Assembly: GCA_049999725.1 (NCBI GenBank)
Contig: JBNGIS010005735.1
Span: 1-44,105 of the forward strand
Origin: Haplomitrium mnioides
Taxonomy: Eukaryota > Marchantiophyta > Haplomitriopsida > Calobryales
Direction: 5' to 3'
Length of the DNA: 44,105 nucleotides
The notes under the pieces: model-generated
Databases searched by the model: none
What the model was told of the DNA's origin: nothing
The model's input: only the letters and a program-made list of their open reading frames with translations
Position numbers and translations under genes: made by a program
Shown here: positions 29,486 to 41,560 of the stretch, piece by piece
How positions within the stretch are numbered: position 1 is the stretch's first letter
Layout of the letters: every line of letters begins with the position of its first letter

Positions 29486-31779
29486 TAAGTAGTTGAGATG
29501 AGTAGAGACCTTAGCAATCTAAAAGATCTATACTAAAAGATTTAGCAGCCAAAACAGTGAAATTCTTCTAACAAACAATGAAGTATGAAAGAATATGGCG
29601 ATATTTTAGGTCAGAAAAGGTTTGACAAACCAAATGAAGATTATGATTGAATGTTTAAATTTCATTCGCAAATGATAAAAATTAGCTAGGAATTATTTAC
29701 ACTAAAAAGTTCAAGTTGGCATATAAATTCAAGAAATTTCTTGAATAAAACTCTCAAGTACTTTATAAAATATATAAACTTAAATTACAACATAAGTTGA
29801 AAGTACACTATGAAAAATGAGGTTCCTAAATAACTTTAGTCACTCGTATCGACTTCTTCAAATTTAGCTTCAGAAGATTCCGCATGATTTTTGCGATCTA
29901 ACTCAGTGTTGATGACATTGATTGAATCTCTTTCAAACACTTTGGGATTGATAGCTTTTTGTCTTTCATACTCAACTAGATTTGATTTAATGGTAGCTAG
30001 AGTGGTTTTTCTGAATTGGTTTTTTTGTGTGAGAAAAGAAAGAGAATATCGCGATCTATGTTACATCAAGTATATCGATGTGTAACTTGGATTTGCCCGC
30101 TTTCTTTTTGTTGCTGCTATTTTTTTTGGAAAGAAAAACCATCCTCAACCTCACAAACAAACCACTGAATAGGTACTTTTTTCACATTTGGAGGTCCTTC
30201 TTCATCAAATGACAAAATTTTGAGTACTTTGCTAATCCAAAACAGAATACTCTTTGGGTCGAGTGATGCAACAACACAAAAAAACATTTTGGCTTTCATA
30301 TCATGTAGGTTGCAAAATTTGTGATTGTATCTTACTTGATGTGAAACAATCCTTTCTTGCGGCCTACATGCTCCATCATAGATTGCTCAACGTGTAGAAA
30401 GCATAGAATATACTGGAACATCTTCTTTTGGCTAGTGAGCATCAAATTGAGGAGCTAGACAAACATTTTGAGAATCATTGCCAGTATTTGCAGATTGTTA
30501 AGATGGAAAGGTGAATTTTTTTTGAGTCCTCATCTTTTTCTTTCAAGGATGTAAGCCATAAAATCTTGTTGGGAAAGAAAAAAGTCATTCCAATATTGAA
30601 TATCCAAATTTTTAAAGAGCTTGTAGCATTTCTTACTTATGTTGTCCCTAATTACAAAGACCACTTTCTCCTTGTCAACTTCTCGTTCTCCTTTTTGATA
30701 TTCTTTGATTTCAGAATATGCCTTCAGAGGAATCAATATTGAACTTAAAATTTCTTTGTCAGCTTCAGGTACACACTTGAGTTGACAAGTACTATATAGA
30801 AGTAACCAAAATTCATTTGTTGAAAATTATTTGCTTCAAATATTTACCTTTGAATCACACAACTTGACCTTGAATTGTTGATTGGAGATAATATCATGTA
30901 TACTTTGAACCATAGAGGGACTTTGTTGTAGAAAATATTGGAAATCCCAAGTCTCTATTAGAAGAGTTACTTATGGTTTAGGATTATAAGACAATTGTAG
31001 CGTCTTGCTAAGGCTCATTACTATAAAAGCCTTGATATGTTTCAAATATTTCGAGAATCTATTAAATATTTGATCAATTTGATCGTGAGTATGGCCAATT
31101 ATGAGAAATCCTACCTTGATTTTTTGGAAAAGTTGCATTGTCCAACTGAAATACAATGTGAGGTAATGACCCTTCATAGTCACGTAATATTCTGTTGAGC
31201 ACTATAACCGTCAAATTGGAGTTGCTTTTCAAGTTTACGTAGGTTAAGAATACCTTGAAGAAAGAGTATCATTGAAAATTAGCACACCCACCAAACAATC
31301 TGTATTGATGTTTTTTGGTAGTGAAGATGAGTGTGGAATTGATGTTTTCTTTTGCTCCATTCCATTGATCACAATGCCCAAATACTTTTGACCATCGACA
31401 TAACATTTTCTTTGATGGTTTGCAAGTTTTGTTTGTTCTTTCTTTTTGTTGGTCATGATAAAGAAACAATTGGCAATTATATTTGACTGCATCATCCAAA
31501 AACACAAAAAATTATAAATAATTATGTGAAACATGTCTTGATGTCATAAATTTCAAAATATAACTTCAAGTACAAAGAATATTCAAACCAAATTCAACAA
31601 ACGTTTCGAGCACAAAGGGTCAAAGTTATAAAAAAAAGGGTATCACTTTAACTCTTTAAACTCAAGAGATTTAGAGTAGATGTAACAACAACTAGGTGAG
31701 TTTTGGCCAACAAACACGACTTACACATCTTAAGCTCCCTTTGATTCAACATGCGTAAGAGATTCAACATGACAGAAGG

Positions 31780-32330
31780 AAATCCCTTGCGCTCGTGGGG
31801 TCACAAACTGGAACTACAATTTCTATATTAGCTTTGGCTCTATGTTTGCATACGATTCAAAGAAATAATAAAAAAAAAACCTCTATGCGCATAGGATTAA
31901 AAACAACAACACTAATTTTGTTGGCTTGCTTTGGTTGTAGTCGCAACTGGAATTGAAAGAAACAAGAACAAAACTTATACGTACATAGAATCACAAACAA
32001 CAACAACAATTCTTGATCTCACTTATCTTGGGTTGGGCCTTGGATTGAAGGCAACAATAGCAAAACCTCATGCGCACTTAATGTTACAAACAACATCTAG
32101 AATAATTTCTACATTGTCTTTTACTCTATACGTGCTTTGGATTCAAAGTAAAACTAGCCAATCTTATATTAGCATAGAGAGTTACCTAACAACTACAACT
32201 CCTATGCTTTTTTGACTTCATTCTCATTTAAGAAACAAATCAACAATAACAAAATCTATCCACTCTAAGAGTAACAAACATTAACATCTACAAAACTAGG
32301 CTTTGACTCTCGTTAGTTTTAAATTGGCAT
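31780..32330. repeat. ~92-bp tandem repeat inside pseudogene copy 1
   Basis: Blocks of the form AAAACCTCATGCGCAC, then ACAAACAACA, then TGGATTGAAGGCAACAA recur at about 31880, 31972, 32062 and 32160. The region is absent from unit 2. Its ATGCGCAT-type cores resemble those of the 37-bp minisatellite. Confidence 0.7.
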
Positions 32331-33085
32331 CTCTCACCCTGTGAATTCTGCAAGCATTACCTCTCCAAAGCATGTTGAACAAAATCAGCTTTTTAGTCAA
32401 CAACCAAGAAGAGCATTGTAATAACTGTCGGCTTTAAAGGGAAAGAACTTTGTTACCTTTGTCGGACTTCAAGACAGATTTTTCCTGCAATGATTTAGCT
32501 TCTTTGTAGGTTGCACAAACAACAAATCTATTACGCTTTGGAATTTTAATATTTTGCATTCTCCAATGTTTTGAAAAACCAGAAAAACTCATAATTCAAT
32601 TGGGATCCTTCTCTTTCAAATAAGTTGTATAGTAGCCATAAAATTCTCATTTTGTAAAATTATTTGGCAAATTATAAACTTTATGACTAACATTCTCTTA
32701 TAGTATCTTTGAAAAAAAATTGTCCATCCATTCAGGAATGAATACTCATTTGGCAGATAATTCTCTATTTCCAAAAATGCCTCTAGAATATACATTCTTG
32801 AGATTTTAAATCCTTTGGATTCTATCATTCCCTACAAATAATATTTACTTGAAGGCTCTTTTACAGATAACGGTACCGCCAAGCAGAGTAAATCAATTGT
32901 CAAGATTGGAGTCTTTTCTTGGTATTCTACACTACAATGTAATATCTTGATTATTCATGCTTTGCCAAAAGTACGTTTCTCTCATATTGCTTAAGAAATC
33001 TATCTTGCACAATGACAAACAACTATTTTTTGGAACATAAAATTCTCTTCAATTTTAAAATTGATATCAAATTGAGCTTTTTCTT

Positions 33086-33540
33086 TTCAAAGCTCTCATC
33101 ATGATGGACTTTCAACAATGAATTATCACGTAAAGGATTCACCCATTTGGGTTTTGTCTCAAATAAAGAACTCTTGTGTTTTGTCGATCGATTGAGTTAG
33201 TAGAAAATTTGAGCCATTGGAGATAAAGCATTATCTTTGAGATCTTGTATGTCATCAAAAATATTTTTCATTCTTCTAAAATTATATTTTGATTTATGTA
33301 GACCAGCTTGAGATGTAGTAGAACTCAACCACGCCAAAACATAATCTTTATCAAAATCTTGAGCAAAAAAAAATGTCTTTCTAGAACAATCGGAGCTCTC
33401 AATGATGCTTCAAAAAAATGTTCAGTGATAGAGACTCTTTCCTTGAATTATCGCCTAAACTATCATCTAAACACTCCTTCAAATGCTTTTCATTTTCAAA
33501 GTATCTTCCATTATCATTTAAAGATCCAACTTGTGTAGAA
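33086..33540 (-). other. conserved segment between DUF7869 core and N-terminus
   Basis: This resumes the match with unit 2 (39455-39915) after the 2-kb extra block; it begins near TCATGATGGACTTT. On the minus strand it reads as a low-complexity Ser/Glu-rich stretch with stops. It probably belonged to the coding region or an intron of the pseudogene. Confidence 0.45.
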
Positions 33541-34617
33541 TTCATTGTTCATTTGAACGTTGTTGTTTAAATGTTGCTAAAGGTGACAACATATCACCTT
33601 CAAAGTTGAGGCAATCATCTATTTCAATGCTTTTAGTCTTTTGAAAAAATAAATTTGGATCTTCTACATCATCGTCGTCATCTGTTGTTGACAAAAAAAC
33701 CTCCACAACTCTATGATAATTGTGACTTGAAAGTATGGTTGTTGTCTTGACGGTGTCTTTCTTTTTCTCAAATCCCAAATGACAAGCTTTGGTTTGAGAG
33801 AAACAAAGTTATGTTGTAATGTTGAACCATTCTTGCTCTTTAGTCATCGTGTTTTGAAAATCTCTAAAAGGAATAAACTTTGATTACTTGCTTGACATGA
33901 CAGATCCAATATGTGCATAAGGTTGAGTCTTAGATCTTATGTATGTATAAGGTTCAATCATTGTTCCTATACAAACATAGGGTTCACTCACATGATCTTT
34001 TTCTATTGATGTATCTTGTTCAACAATTAGCATATTTTTGGCCAAAATACTTACCATCATACTTGACGCTCTTGGTACTCCAATGCTTCCCTCATCAGAA
34101 TGACGATTTGAAAGTATCTCCAATTTTTTGTCAAAAGTATTATTTTTTTAGAATATGAATCTTGAAATTCTAATCGCTTCTTGCCTCTAAACATTCTTGC
34201 CATTTGAAAATACTAATCAAAAAGCAAAAATTCTTGATAAATACTAGTATACCTAAAAAGTGGTTCTTTTTTGAAAAAACCCTACAAAACAACAAAATAG
34301 TGAAAATTTTGTAAAAGAAAGGGAAAAAAACTAGAAAGATTAAAAAAACAACGTTTTATATACTAACTTTTTTTTTCACCATGCAAACCTACACTTCAAG
34401 AGCTCGTAAATCATGTTTTGTAGGAAAATGTGTTTTTTCAGATTCAAGTATAGAAACTTTCGTTCCAATGTCGCGAGTTGAGTTACGAGATCACGTTTTC
34501 TTTTTGTGGTTATTTTTGCAATTTCCTATCTTTTGGTCTATTTTTTCCCTTAATTTTTTGAGACCTTCTATCATTTATTTCATAATTAGTTCTTTGCACA
34601 TTTTTGTAGTAGAAAAA

Positions 34618-34719
34618 ATGGAATCTTGGACCACTACTCCAAAACTGGCACAACCAAAGCCTTATTGGTATGCTAACGTATTGAAGTCACTTGAGCATAT
34701 CAAATTAGATAATGAATAG
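34618..34719 (+). pseudogene. small divergent reading frame conserved between units (copy 1)
   Basis: The ATG at 34618 opens MESWTTTPKLAQPKPYWYAN and VLKSLEHIKLDNE, then a TAG where unit 2 has Trp. Beyond the stop the frame continues LVCCGTI, matching unit 2. It starts about 415 bp from the oppositely directed DUF7869 pseudogene. A further frame at 34730-35011 (FQYEGKNFNMGF, KDGINLYQASPKKF) is also matched in unit 2. No family recognised. Confidence 0.5.
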
Positions 34720-35029
34720 CTAGTTTGTTGTGGTACCATCCAAGACATTGACCACACACTTTTACCTTTTTCAATATGAAGGCAAAAATTTCAATATGGG
34801 ATTTTTGGTCCAAATCTCAATGATATGTAAGGGGCACATAGCTCACATTAGGATTCTTGTGCAGTCAAAAGATGGGATCAATCTTTACCAAGCCTCCCCA
34901 AAGAAGTTTTCCTTCAACAAAATGAAGCTCCATCACTTATCGACAATTGACTTGCAAGAAACCTACAAGAATGTAAAGGTAAAAACTCTTAATTTGCTTT
35001 TTTTTTGTTAGAAGTCCATGTTAGTATGT

Positions 35030-35150
35030 GCAGGCAGACTTCAAAGTCCAATCGTGCAAGGATTGTAGAGTCCTTTCATGCAAGGACTCTTGAGCCAATA
35101 CGAACATAGACTTGAAAGTCCTTGCACGCAATGACTATTAAATTATACAA
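35030..35150. repeat. palindrome-rich AGTCC/GGACT cluster of unit 1
   Basis: It contains several oppositely oriented AGTCC...GGACT pairs, for example AGAGTCCTTTCATGCAAGGA and AAAGTCCTTGCACGCAATGA. It corresponds to the cluster at 41395-41560 in unit 2. Confidence 0.65.
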
Positions 35151-35189
35151 AACCACACGGTTTTTTTAATTGGTGCCCATCATTTCCCT

Positions 35190-36120
35190 GACATTCTTCA
35201 TCTCTTTCATTGTTGATATTATGAAGAGGCTATCGAAATACTTGCCCTTGATTGTGTCGTACTGCTCTGCAATTTGGTGCAGTGTGTCACATCTGACCAC
35301 AATTATAGCATGTTTGAGTTTCTTGCTAATCATCCATCCTCTTTTTAATAGTATATTATGGTCCTCCTTGTTGGTGATCTCGGCAATGAAAATATCTTCT
35401 TCTCATATTTCCTATATACATGGGGCCATAGTTTCCTCTAGTTTGTACAATTACTAGTGTTTCTTCAATCAATTAAGCAAATACAAGAGCTTTGTTTACA
35501 TCTTTTGGGTTGCGCATCATAACTTCTCCTTTAATCTTTTTAACCCTTGCAAAAATTTGTCAAAGGCATTCGCTGAACTCATATCTTCAATTTGGACTTG
35601 CAAGCTTTAAAATTCTTCAATGAATCTTGCAACGCTTCCTTATTGCTCCAACTCCCAAGGCTTAGTTCTTATAGTCAACATAGAATCTATTACCTTAAAA
35701 TTAGGAGCAAAACTTCTTTTAAGTTGCTTTACAAAAGTTTTTCTCCTCATGCATTTTTTTTATCACTCCCATCTTTGTAGCCATATGGATGCATGCTCTA
35801 TTAAAAATGACCTTGCAAACAATCCTTTCTCCAAATATGAAGCATTTGGATAATATGACATATGAGCTCCAATTCAATAGACCCATCCTTCTACAATACC
35901 AATCATGTGACTTCTTCCATAGGGCTCTACCTTACATGACTTGCTCATCTTTTGAAGTAACATCTCTCGGCTTCCTTCTCCATTTTCTTGTTGTAATCGC
36001 ATTTTCATCATTTTTTCCATCAACATGTTTGTTTGTTATTGGTTTGATATAAGGACTGCTTGAAGCTCTTCCAACTTTGTACACAAACCCTTTCTTAAAG
36101 ACTATTAAAGTTTGCATCCA
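35190..36120 (-). pseudogene. gag remnant with CCHC knuckle
   Basis: On the minus strand the reading SSANAFDKFLQGLKRLKEKL and NPKDVNKALVFA (near 35470-35570) fits the gag capsid tail of LTR retrotransposons. The nucleocapsid knuckle at 35269-35310 reads CYNCGQM-stop-HTAPNC with all four ligands. Stops and frame changes run throughout. It has no protease or polymerase behind it, so only a fragment was captured. It lies in the extra block between unit 1 and unit 2. Confidence 0.65.
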
Positions 36121-36669
36121 TGATTTTCCATCACAACTTAAATCTTAATAACTTTTATAAAAAGAAATATATACACATTTTAATTGTGAATAGGTAGAAT
36201 AAAAGGTCTAGTTTATATCAACATTGAATTACAAAACCACTCTTCAAACTTACAAACAAGAAAATCTTGGTGCATTTGCTTAGACATTTATTCAAATAGA
36301 CATATGACACTTGGAGTTGAAGTCTCTTAAAGGAGCTTGGTTCAAATCCCTTTTCTATCTACCACAAAATGTAAATAAAAAACTCCCATGTAACACCATA
36401 GTTTACTACAAGCAAGATAATATGCTCTTTTGACTCCATTAAAAAAACCATAAAGTCATCACCAAAATTGTACACTAAAAGTTGACCAAAAAAATGTTTG
36501 TCAATATTAAACACAAAAATATTAAAAGGATTTAATAGAGGAATTCTAAAAGGTTCAAGTGCTTTGCTATCCATTGGCTATCATAGCATCAAGTCAAAGT
36601 TCTTATCTTCATATAAAGGATGGGATATTTGCTATCTTTTATTCATGAAAACTTGATAGTTTAACTCTC
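36121..36669. other. no gene recognised
   Basis: AT-rich remainder of the extra block of unit 1. A GGTTCAAATCC string at 36339-36349 looks like a tRNA B box, but the flanking bases do not form a T-stem. Confidence 0.4.
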
Positions 36670-37389
36670 AACAACCATTACTATGAACCAAGAACATGCT
36701 ACTCAAGACATAAACTTTTTTTTTGTGAAAAAATAATGTTTATGAGCTCAAAAAACAAAGAAAATGAGAGTATTTTTCCCAAAAAAAACTACATGAGTTT
36801 TTGTGGTTCATTTTTGGCAGTTTTAACAAGCGTGATAGATCGAGAAGCAATTTTATTATGCAAAATTGAATGATTTTTTTTGTTTTTGTGAAAATATTGG
36901 AAATCTCAAAATCATTGAAAAGCTTAAAATTGTGGTTTATTTTCACCAAAAACTTGCATTTTGGATAGAATACATTTTGAAGCCAAGAAATTGAAACAAA
37001 TATTAAAATGAAGTCATTTTGAAATAAATTTGGTTGCACAAACTTCATGCATATATAGACATGATAGCACTAAAAACCTATTTTTTTGAAAAATAAATAG
37101 AAATCTTGAGGAAAAGCCCAAATGTACCAAAAGTCAATGGAATCAGTTTCGAGTCCCGATAGATAAAAACATATCCTTGCATGGAGTTCAGAGCTCTATT
37201 TTGAAGTCCAAGAAAGAAAGAGACTTTCTATTCTTCTTCAAAATTCATGTGTGCAAATAATTAAGTAGTCGTGTTTTTACAAGGGCTTAGCAATTCATAA
37301 TCTTCTAAAATTCAAAGATTCATACGTGCAAAGGAGCCATAACTCACAATCAAAAAGGTTAGAGCAACCAAACAAGTAGTGAGTGTAGA

Positions 37390-37910
37390 AATTCGCTTCA
37401 GATTCTAAACACGCACAAAGAGCTCCAAATCTTGGACTAGAGTCCGTATAAACAAAGAGTTATAGGTTCCATAAAAGAGTCTTTGAGTGGTTTAGAATCC
37501 AAGTTCAACACGGTAGTCTTTGTATGTACAAGTTTCATGGTTTTGTATTGGAGTCTAAGCATGCACAAGGCTCTGACACGTTTATGCGCATATTAGAAAT
37601 CCAAGTTCTACATATGAGCACTCACCAACAAAGACTATGCTCGCAAAGGGTTTTGAGTTCCGCAATAGAGTCTATGCACGTATAAGGTTTTGAATTGCGC
37701 ATCAAAGTCTATACATACATAAGGTTTCAAGTTCTTGATCAGAGTCGAGGTGCGCTTAAGGTTTTGAGTTACGCAACAAACTCTTAGCATGCTTAGGATT
37801 TTGATTTCTAGATCAGAGTCTTAGAGTAAAAGGGATTCCAAGTTTTATATTAGATTCAAAGGGCATAAGAGGTTTCAAGTTTTACATCAAATTCAATGCT
37901 AACAAAGGAC
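37390..37910. repeat. ~37-bp minisatellite of unit 2
   Basis: Same unit type as 28850-29485, for example GGTTTTGAGTTCCGCAATAG, AGTCTATGCACGTATAAGG. Copies are colinear with unit 1, so the minisatellite existed before the large unit was duplicated. Confidence 0.85.
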
Positions 37911-38261
37911 TAAGTAGTCAAATTAAGCAAATGCTTCAACAATCCAAAAGTTTTTATACCAAAAGATTCAGTAACCAAAACATTGAAATTCTTCTAACAA
38001 AAAATATAGTAGGAAATAATATGATAGTATTTTGGATTAGGAAGCATTTGACAAACCAAATGAAGAATATGATTGAATGTTTAAATTTCATTTGCAGATG
38101 ATAAGAATCAACTAAGAATGATTTACATTAAAAAGTTTAAGATGGCATATAAATTTAAGAAATTTCTTGAATAAAATTCTTAGATACTTTATAAAATATA
38201 GAAACTTAAATTACAATATTAGTTTAAAGTGCACTATAAGCAATAAGATTCCTAAATAGCT

Positions 38262-40560
38262 TTAGTCACTTGTATCGACTTCTTCGAACTTAGCTTCAAA
38301 AGATTCATCAAGCTTCCACGGTGTATCTCAGTGTTGATGACGTTGATTATAGCTTTTTCAAACACTTTAGGATTGATTGCTCTTTATTTTTCACACTCAG
38401 CTAGATTTGATTTAATAGTAGTTAGAGTGGTTTTTCTCAATTGGTTTTCTTGTGTGAGAAGAAATTTGAAAGAGAGAGTTGTAATCTGTGCTACATCAAG
38501 TATATTGATATATAAATTGGATTTGTATTTTCCTTTTGTTGCTGCTATTTTTTTTTGGAAAGTATTGTTCAAAAAAATGCATTCTTAGACTCACAAACAA
38601 ACCGTTGAACATGTACTTGTTTTGGGTTCAAAGGTTCTTCTTCATCAAATGATAAAACTTTAAGTACTTTGGCAATCCAAAATGGTCTGCTCTTTGGGTC
38701 GAGTGATGCAACAACACAAATAAACATTTTGGCTTTCAAATTATGTAGGTTGCCAAATTTGTGCCTGTATCTTGTTTGGTGTGAAGCAATCATTTCTTGT
38801 GGTGTACATGCTCCATCATAGATTGCTTGACATGTAGAAATTATACGCTCTAGTGAAGCATCTTTCTCTGGCTGGTGAGCATCAAAATGAGCGGTTGGAT
38901 GAAAATTTTGAGAACCATTGGTAGTGTTTGCAGATTGTGAATGTAGAAAAGGTGAATTCTACTTTGAATCTTTGTCTCTCTTTGGGCAAGGAAAAAGTCA
39001 TTCCACCACTGAATATTTGAATTTGTAAAGTACTTGAAGCAATTAACACTTATGTTGTCCTTAATTGCAAAGACCACTTTCTCCACGTCAACTTTTCTTT
39101 CTTCTTTTTGAGATTGTTTGATTTCAGAATATACCTTTAGAGGAATCAATATTGAATTGAAAAATTTTCTACCCATTTTATATAGCACTTGAGTTGACAA
39201 ATACCATCTGGAGGTAAGCAAAATTCATCTGTTGAAAATTGTTTGATCCAAATCTTTGCCTTTGAATCACTCAACTTGAACTTTGAACTGTTGGTTGAAG
39301 GCAATGTCATATACCTTTTGAACCAAGGAGGGACGTTGTTGCAAAAAAAATTTGAAATCCCAAGTCTCCACCAGAAGAGTTACTTGAGGTTTAGGATTAT
39401 AAAACAACTGTATTGTTTTGCTAAGATCATTATCATGAAAGTCTTCACACATTTCAAAACTCTCGTCATGATGGACTTTTGCAATGAATTGTCACATAAA
39501 GTATTTACTCGTTTGGGTTTTGGCCCATATAAAGAACTCTTATGTTTGTTGGTTGATTGAGTTTGTAGGCAAATCCAACCGTCGGAAATAAAGCATTATT
39601 TTCAAGATCTTGTGCTTCATTAGAAATATTTTCGTTTTCTTGAAATCATTTTTTGATATATGTAGACAATTTTGAGATGTAAGAGAACTCAACCACATCA
39701 AAACAAAATCTTTATCAAAATCTTGAGCCCAAGAAAATGTCTTTTTTCTAAAACATTTAGAGCTCTCTGCGATAAATCCAAAGAAGTATTTAGTGAGTGA
39801 GACTTTTTGCTTGAATCAATGCCTAAACTCTTATCTACATATTCCTCCAAATGCTTTCCATTCTGAGAGGATCTTCCATTCTTGCGTAGAAGTCCAACTT
39901 ATGTAGAATTCATTGCTCATTAGAATGTTGCCAATGGTGATGGTGTGTCACCTCCAAAATTGAAGCAGTAATCCAATTCAATGCTTTTTGATTGTTGAAT
40001 AAATAAATTTGGACTGTGGACATTATAGTCATCATTTGTTAGTGACAAAGAAACCTCCACAATGTTGTGACAATTGTGACTTGAACGTCTAGTTATTGAC
40101 TTGATGGTGTCTTTCTTTTTCTCAAATCTCAGAAGATGACCATTGGTTTGAGAGAAACAAAGTTCTATTGTAGCATCCAACCCTTTCCACTCAATAGTTG
40201 TTGTGTTTTGAGAATCCTTAAAAGGAATGAACTTTGATCGCTTGACTGACATACTAGAACCAATGGATACATAAGGTTGAGTTGGATCCGATGCATGCGT
40301 AAGGTTCAATTATTGATCTTATACTCACATAGAGTTCACTCACAGGATCTTCCTTTGTTGACGTATCTTGTTCAACAACAGGTATATTTTTTTGCCTAAA
40401 ATACTTGCCATCACACTTGACGCTCTTAGTACACCAACGCTTCCCTGCTCAGAATGACAATCTGAAAGTATCTCCAACTATTGGCCAAAAGTAACATTTT
40501 TTTGAGAATATGAATTTTTGAAATTCTAATCTCTTCTTGCCTCTACACTCATGCCATCTA
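38262..40560 (-). pseudogene. DUF7869-type protein, broken copy 2 (core deleted)
   Basis: It keeps both ends. The N-terminal start codon region near 40553 reads ATGGCATGAG, where a stop follows at once, then RGKKRLEFQ. The middle part 39920-40309 is open (SKSIELDYCFNFGGD). The C-terminal part 38850-39221 has VVFAIKDNIS and NIQWWNDFFLAQRE; 38569-38793 has DPKSRPFWIAKVLKVLSFDE; the end is EAKFEEVDTSD at 38262. The block with the GMEQKKT and GHTHDQIDQ motifs of copy 1 is missing; the join is at about 39450. Relaxed but still recognisable coding. Confidence 0.72.
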
Positions 40561-41017
40561 AAAATAATAATAAAAAAATTTAACAATTCAAGGAATGATT
40601 TAAGAAAATATTCTTGGTAGATACTAGTATAACCAAAATCTGGTTTTTTTTTTTGAGAAAACCACAAAATGACAAAAAATACAACCTTTGTAAAAGAACA
40701 GGAAAAAATAAATAAGAAAGATGAAAAAGAGCATTGCTTTATATACATATTTTTTTTCACCATGCAAATCTATATGTCAAGACCTCAATGAATCAAATTT
40801 TGGCGAGAAAATGCGTTTTTTGAAATTCAGGTATAAAAGAAGGGCCAATGGAAAGTTTCTTTCCATTTTGCGAGTTGAGTTATAAGATCATGTTTTCTTT
40901 TTGTGGCTATTTTTTCAATTTCCAATCGTTTGGCCTATTTTTTTCCCTTCAATTGTTTGAGATATTTTATCCTTCATTTTCAAAATCAAATTTCTGCACA
41001 TTTTTGTAGCAAAGAAA

Positions 41018-41140
41018 ATGGCATCTCATGCTCCAAAATTGGCACAACTAAAGCTTTTTTTGGCTTGCCAATGTATTGAAGGCAATTGATCCCACCAAAT
41101 TAACCAACAAATGGCTAGTTTGTTGTGGTACTATCACCTT
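41018..41140 (+). pseudogene. small divergent reading frame (copy 2)
   Basis: The ATG at 41018 opens MASHAPKLAQ, then a one-base change of frame, then FFWLANVLKAI and KLTNKWLVCCGTIT. These match copy 1 at 34618 residue by residue apart from conservative changes. That suggests the ancestor was a protein, with PKLAQ, W-ANVLK and WLVCCGTI as its best-kept parts. Function unknown. Confidence 0.5.
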
Positions 41141-41394
41141 TACATTTTCCAATGTGAAGGCAAAATGTTCAACATGGGTTTTTTTTATCCAAATCTCAAT
41201 GATTTGTTAGAGGTTTGTAGGTTACATTGGGCTTCTTGTGTAGTGTAAGGATGGGATTGGTCTTTATAATGCCTCTATGAAGAAGTTTTGCTTCAATAAA
41301 ATGAAGCCTCGAGACTAATTCACCATCAACTTGCAAGAAGTGTAGAAGAATTGAAAAGTAAAATTTTACTCTTAACTCATTTTTTTTAATAGGA

Positions 41395-41560
41395 GTCCAT
41401 GCTAGTATGAACTACTAGAGTCCATGGGTGTATGGAGTCCAAACACGCATGGACTTTGGAGTCCAAACATGTGTAGACTTCTTAGTCTATGCACGCATAG
41501 ACTCTTGAGTTAAGGTTTGCTTGGCCTAGAGAGTCCATACATGCATGGACTCAAGAGTCC
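41395..41560. repeat. palindrome cluster at the unit 2/unit 3 junction
   Basis: It contains two perfect hairpins: AGTCTATGC-AC-GCATAGACT at 41484-41503 (9-bp arms) and GAGTCCAT with ATGGACTC at 41531-41552 (8-bp arms). Several looser AGTCC/GGACT pairs lie around them. Confidence 0.85.

Larger units (their letters stand above)
29836..34203 (-). pseudogene. DUF7869-type protein, broken copy 1
   Basis: The start ATG at 34201-34203 opens MARMFRGKKRLEFQDSYSKK. A frame change follows within 100 bp. The next readable part (33542-33778) is acidic and Ser-rich. Around 31260-31530 comes YLGIVINGMEQKKTSIPHSS, then FQLDNATF (31137-31148 is the QLDN), a frame change and deletion, and GFLIIGHTHDQIDQIFNRF (31070-31096 is GHTHDQIDQ). 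These three are hallmark blocks of DUF7869 proteins. The C-terminal part has DIQYWNDFF, DPKSILFWISKVLKILSFDE and ends EAKFEEVDTSD at 29836. Function of the family is not established. A 92-bp repeat block at 31780-32330 may lie in an intron. Many stops: not functional as read. Confidence 0.75.
28235..36669. repeat. large tandem unit 1 (about 8.4 kb)
   Basis: Homologous blocks run in the same order as in unit 2: AACCAAGAA start, T-run, GAAAATATT block, 37-bp minisatellite, pseudogene C-terminus ending EVDTSD, pseudogene N-terminus, divergent small frame, palindrome cluster. Relative to unit 2 it has about 2.06 kb extra inside the pseudogene (31030-33085) and about 1.5 kb extra at its end (35160-36660, a gag remnant). 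These two account for the size difference of about 3.5 kb. Confidence 0.88.

Noticed and set aside
29891-30085. Plus-strand frame repeated at 38331-38588
   Set aside because: It is the antisense of the conserved C-terminal part of the DUF7869-type pseudogene, whose shared stop and EVDTSD ending favour the minus strand.
36339-36349. Perfect tRNA B-box-like GGTTCAAATCC
   Set aside because: Flanking bases pair at only two of five T-stem positions, and no A box stands upstream.
28235-39450. The 2.8-kb direct repeats (28235-31030 and 36670-39450) as LTRs of one giant element
   Set aside because: A third copy follows at 41575, the repeats contain the C-terminal half of the pseudogene, and no primer site or TG/CA ends are seen.
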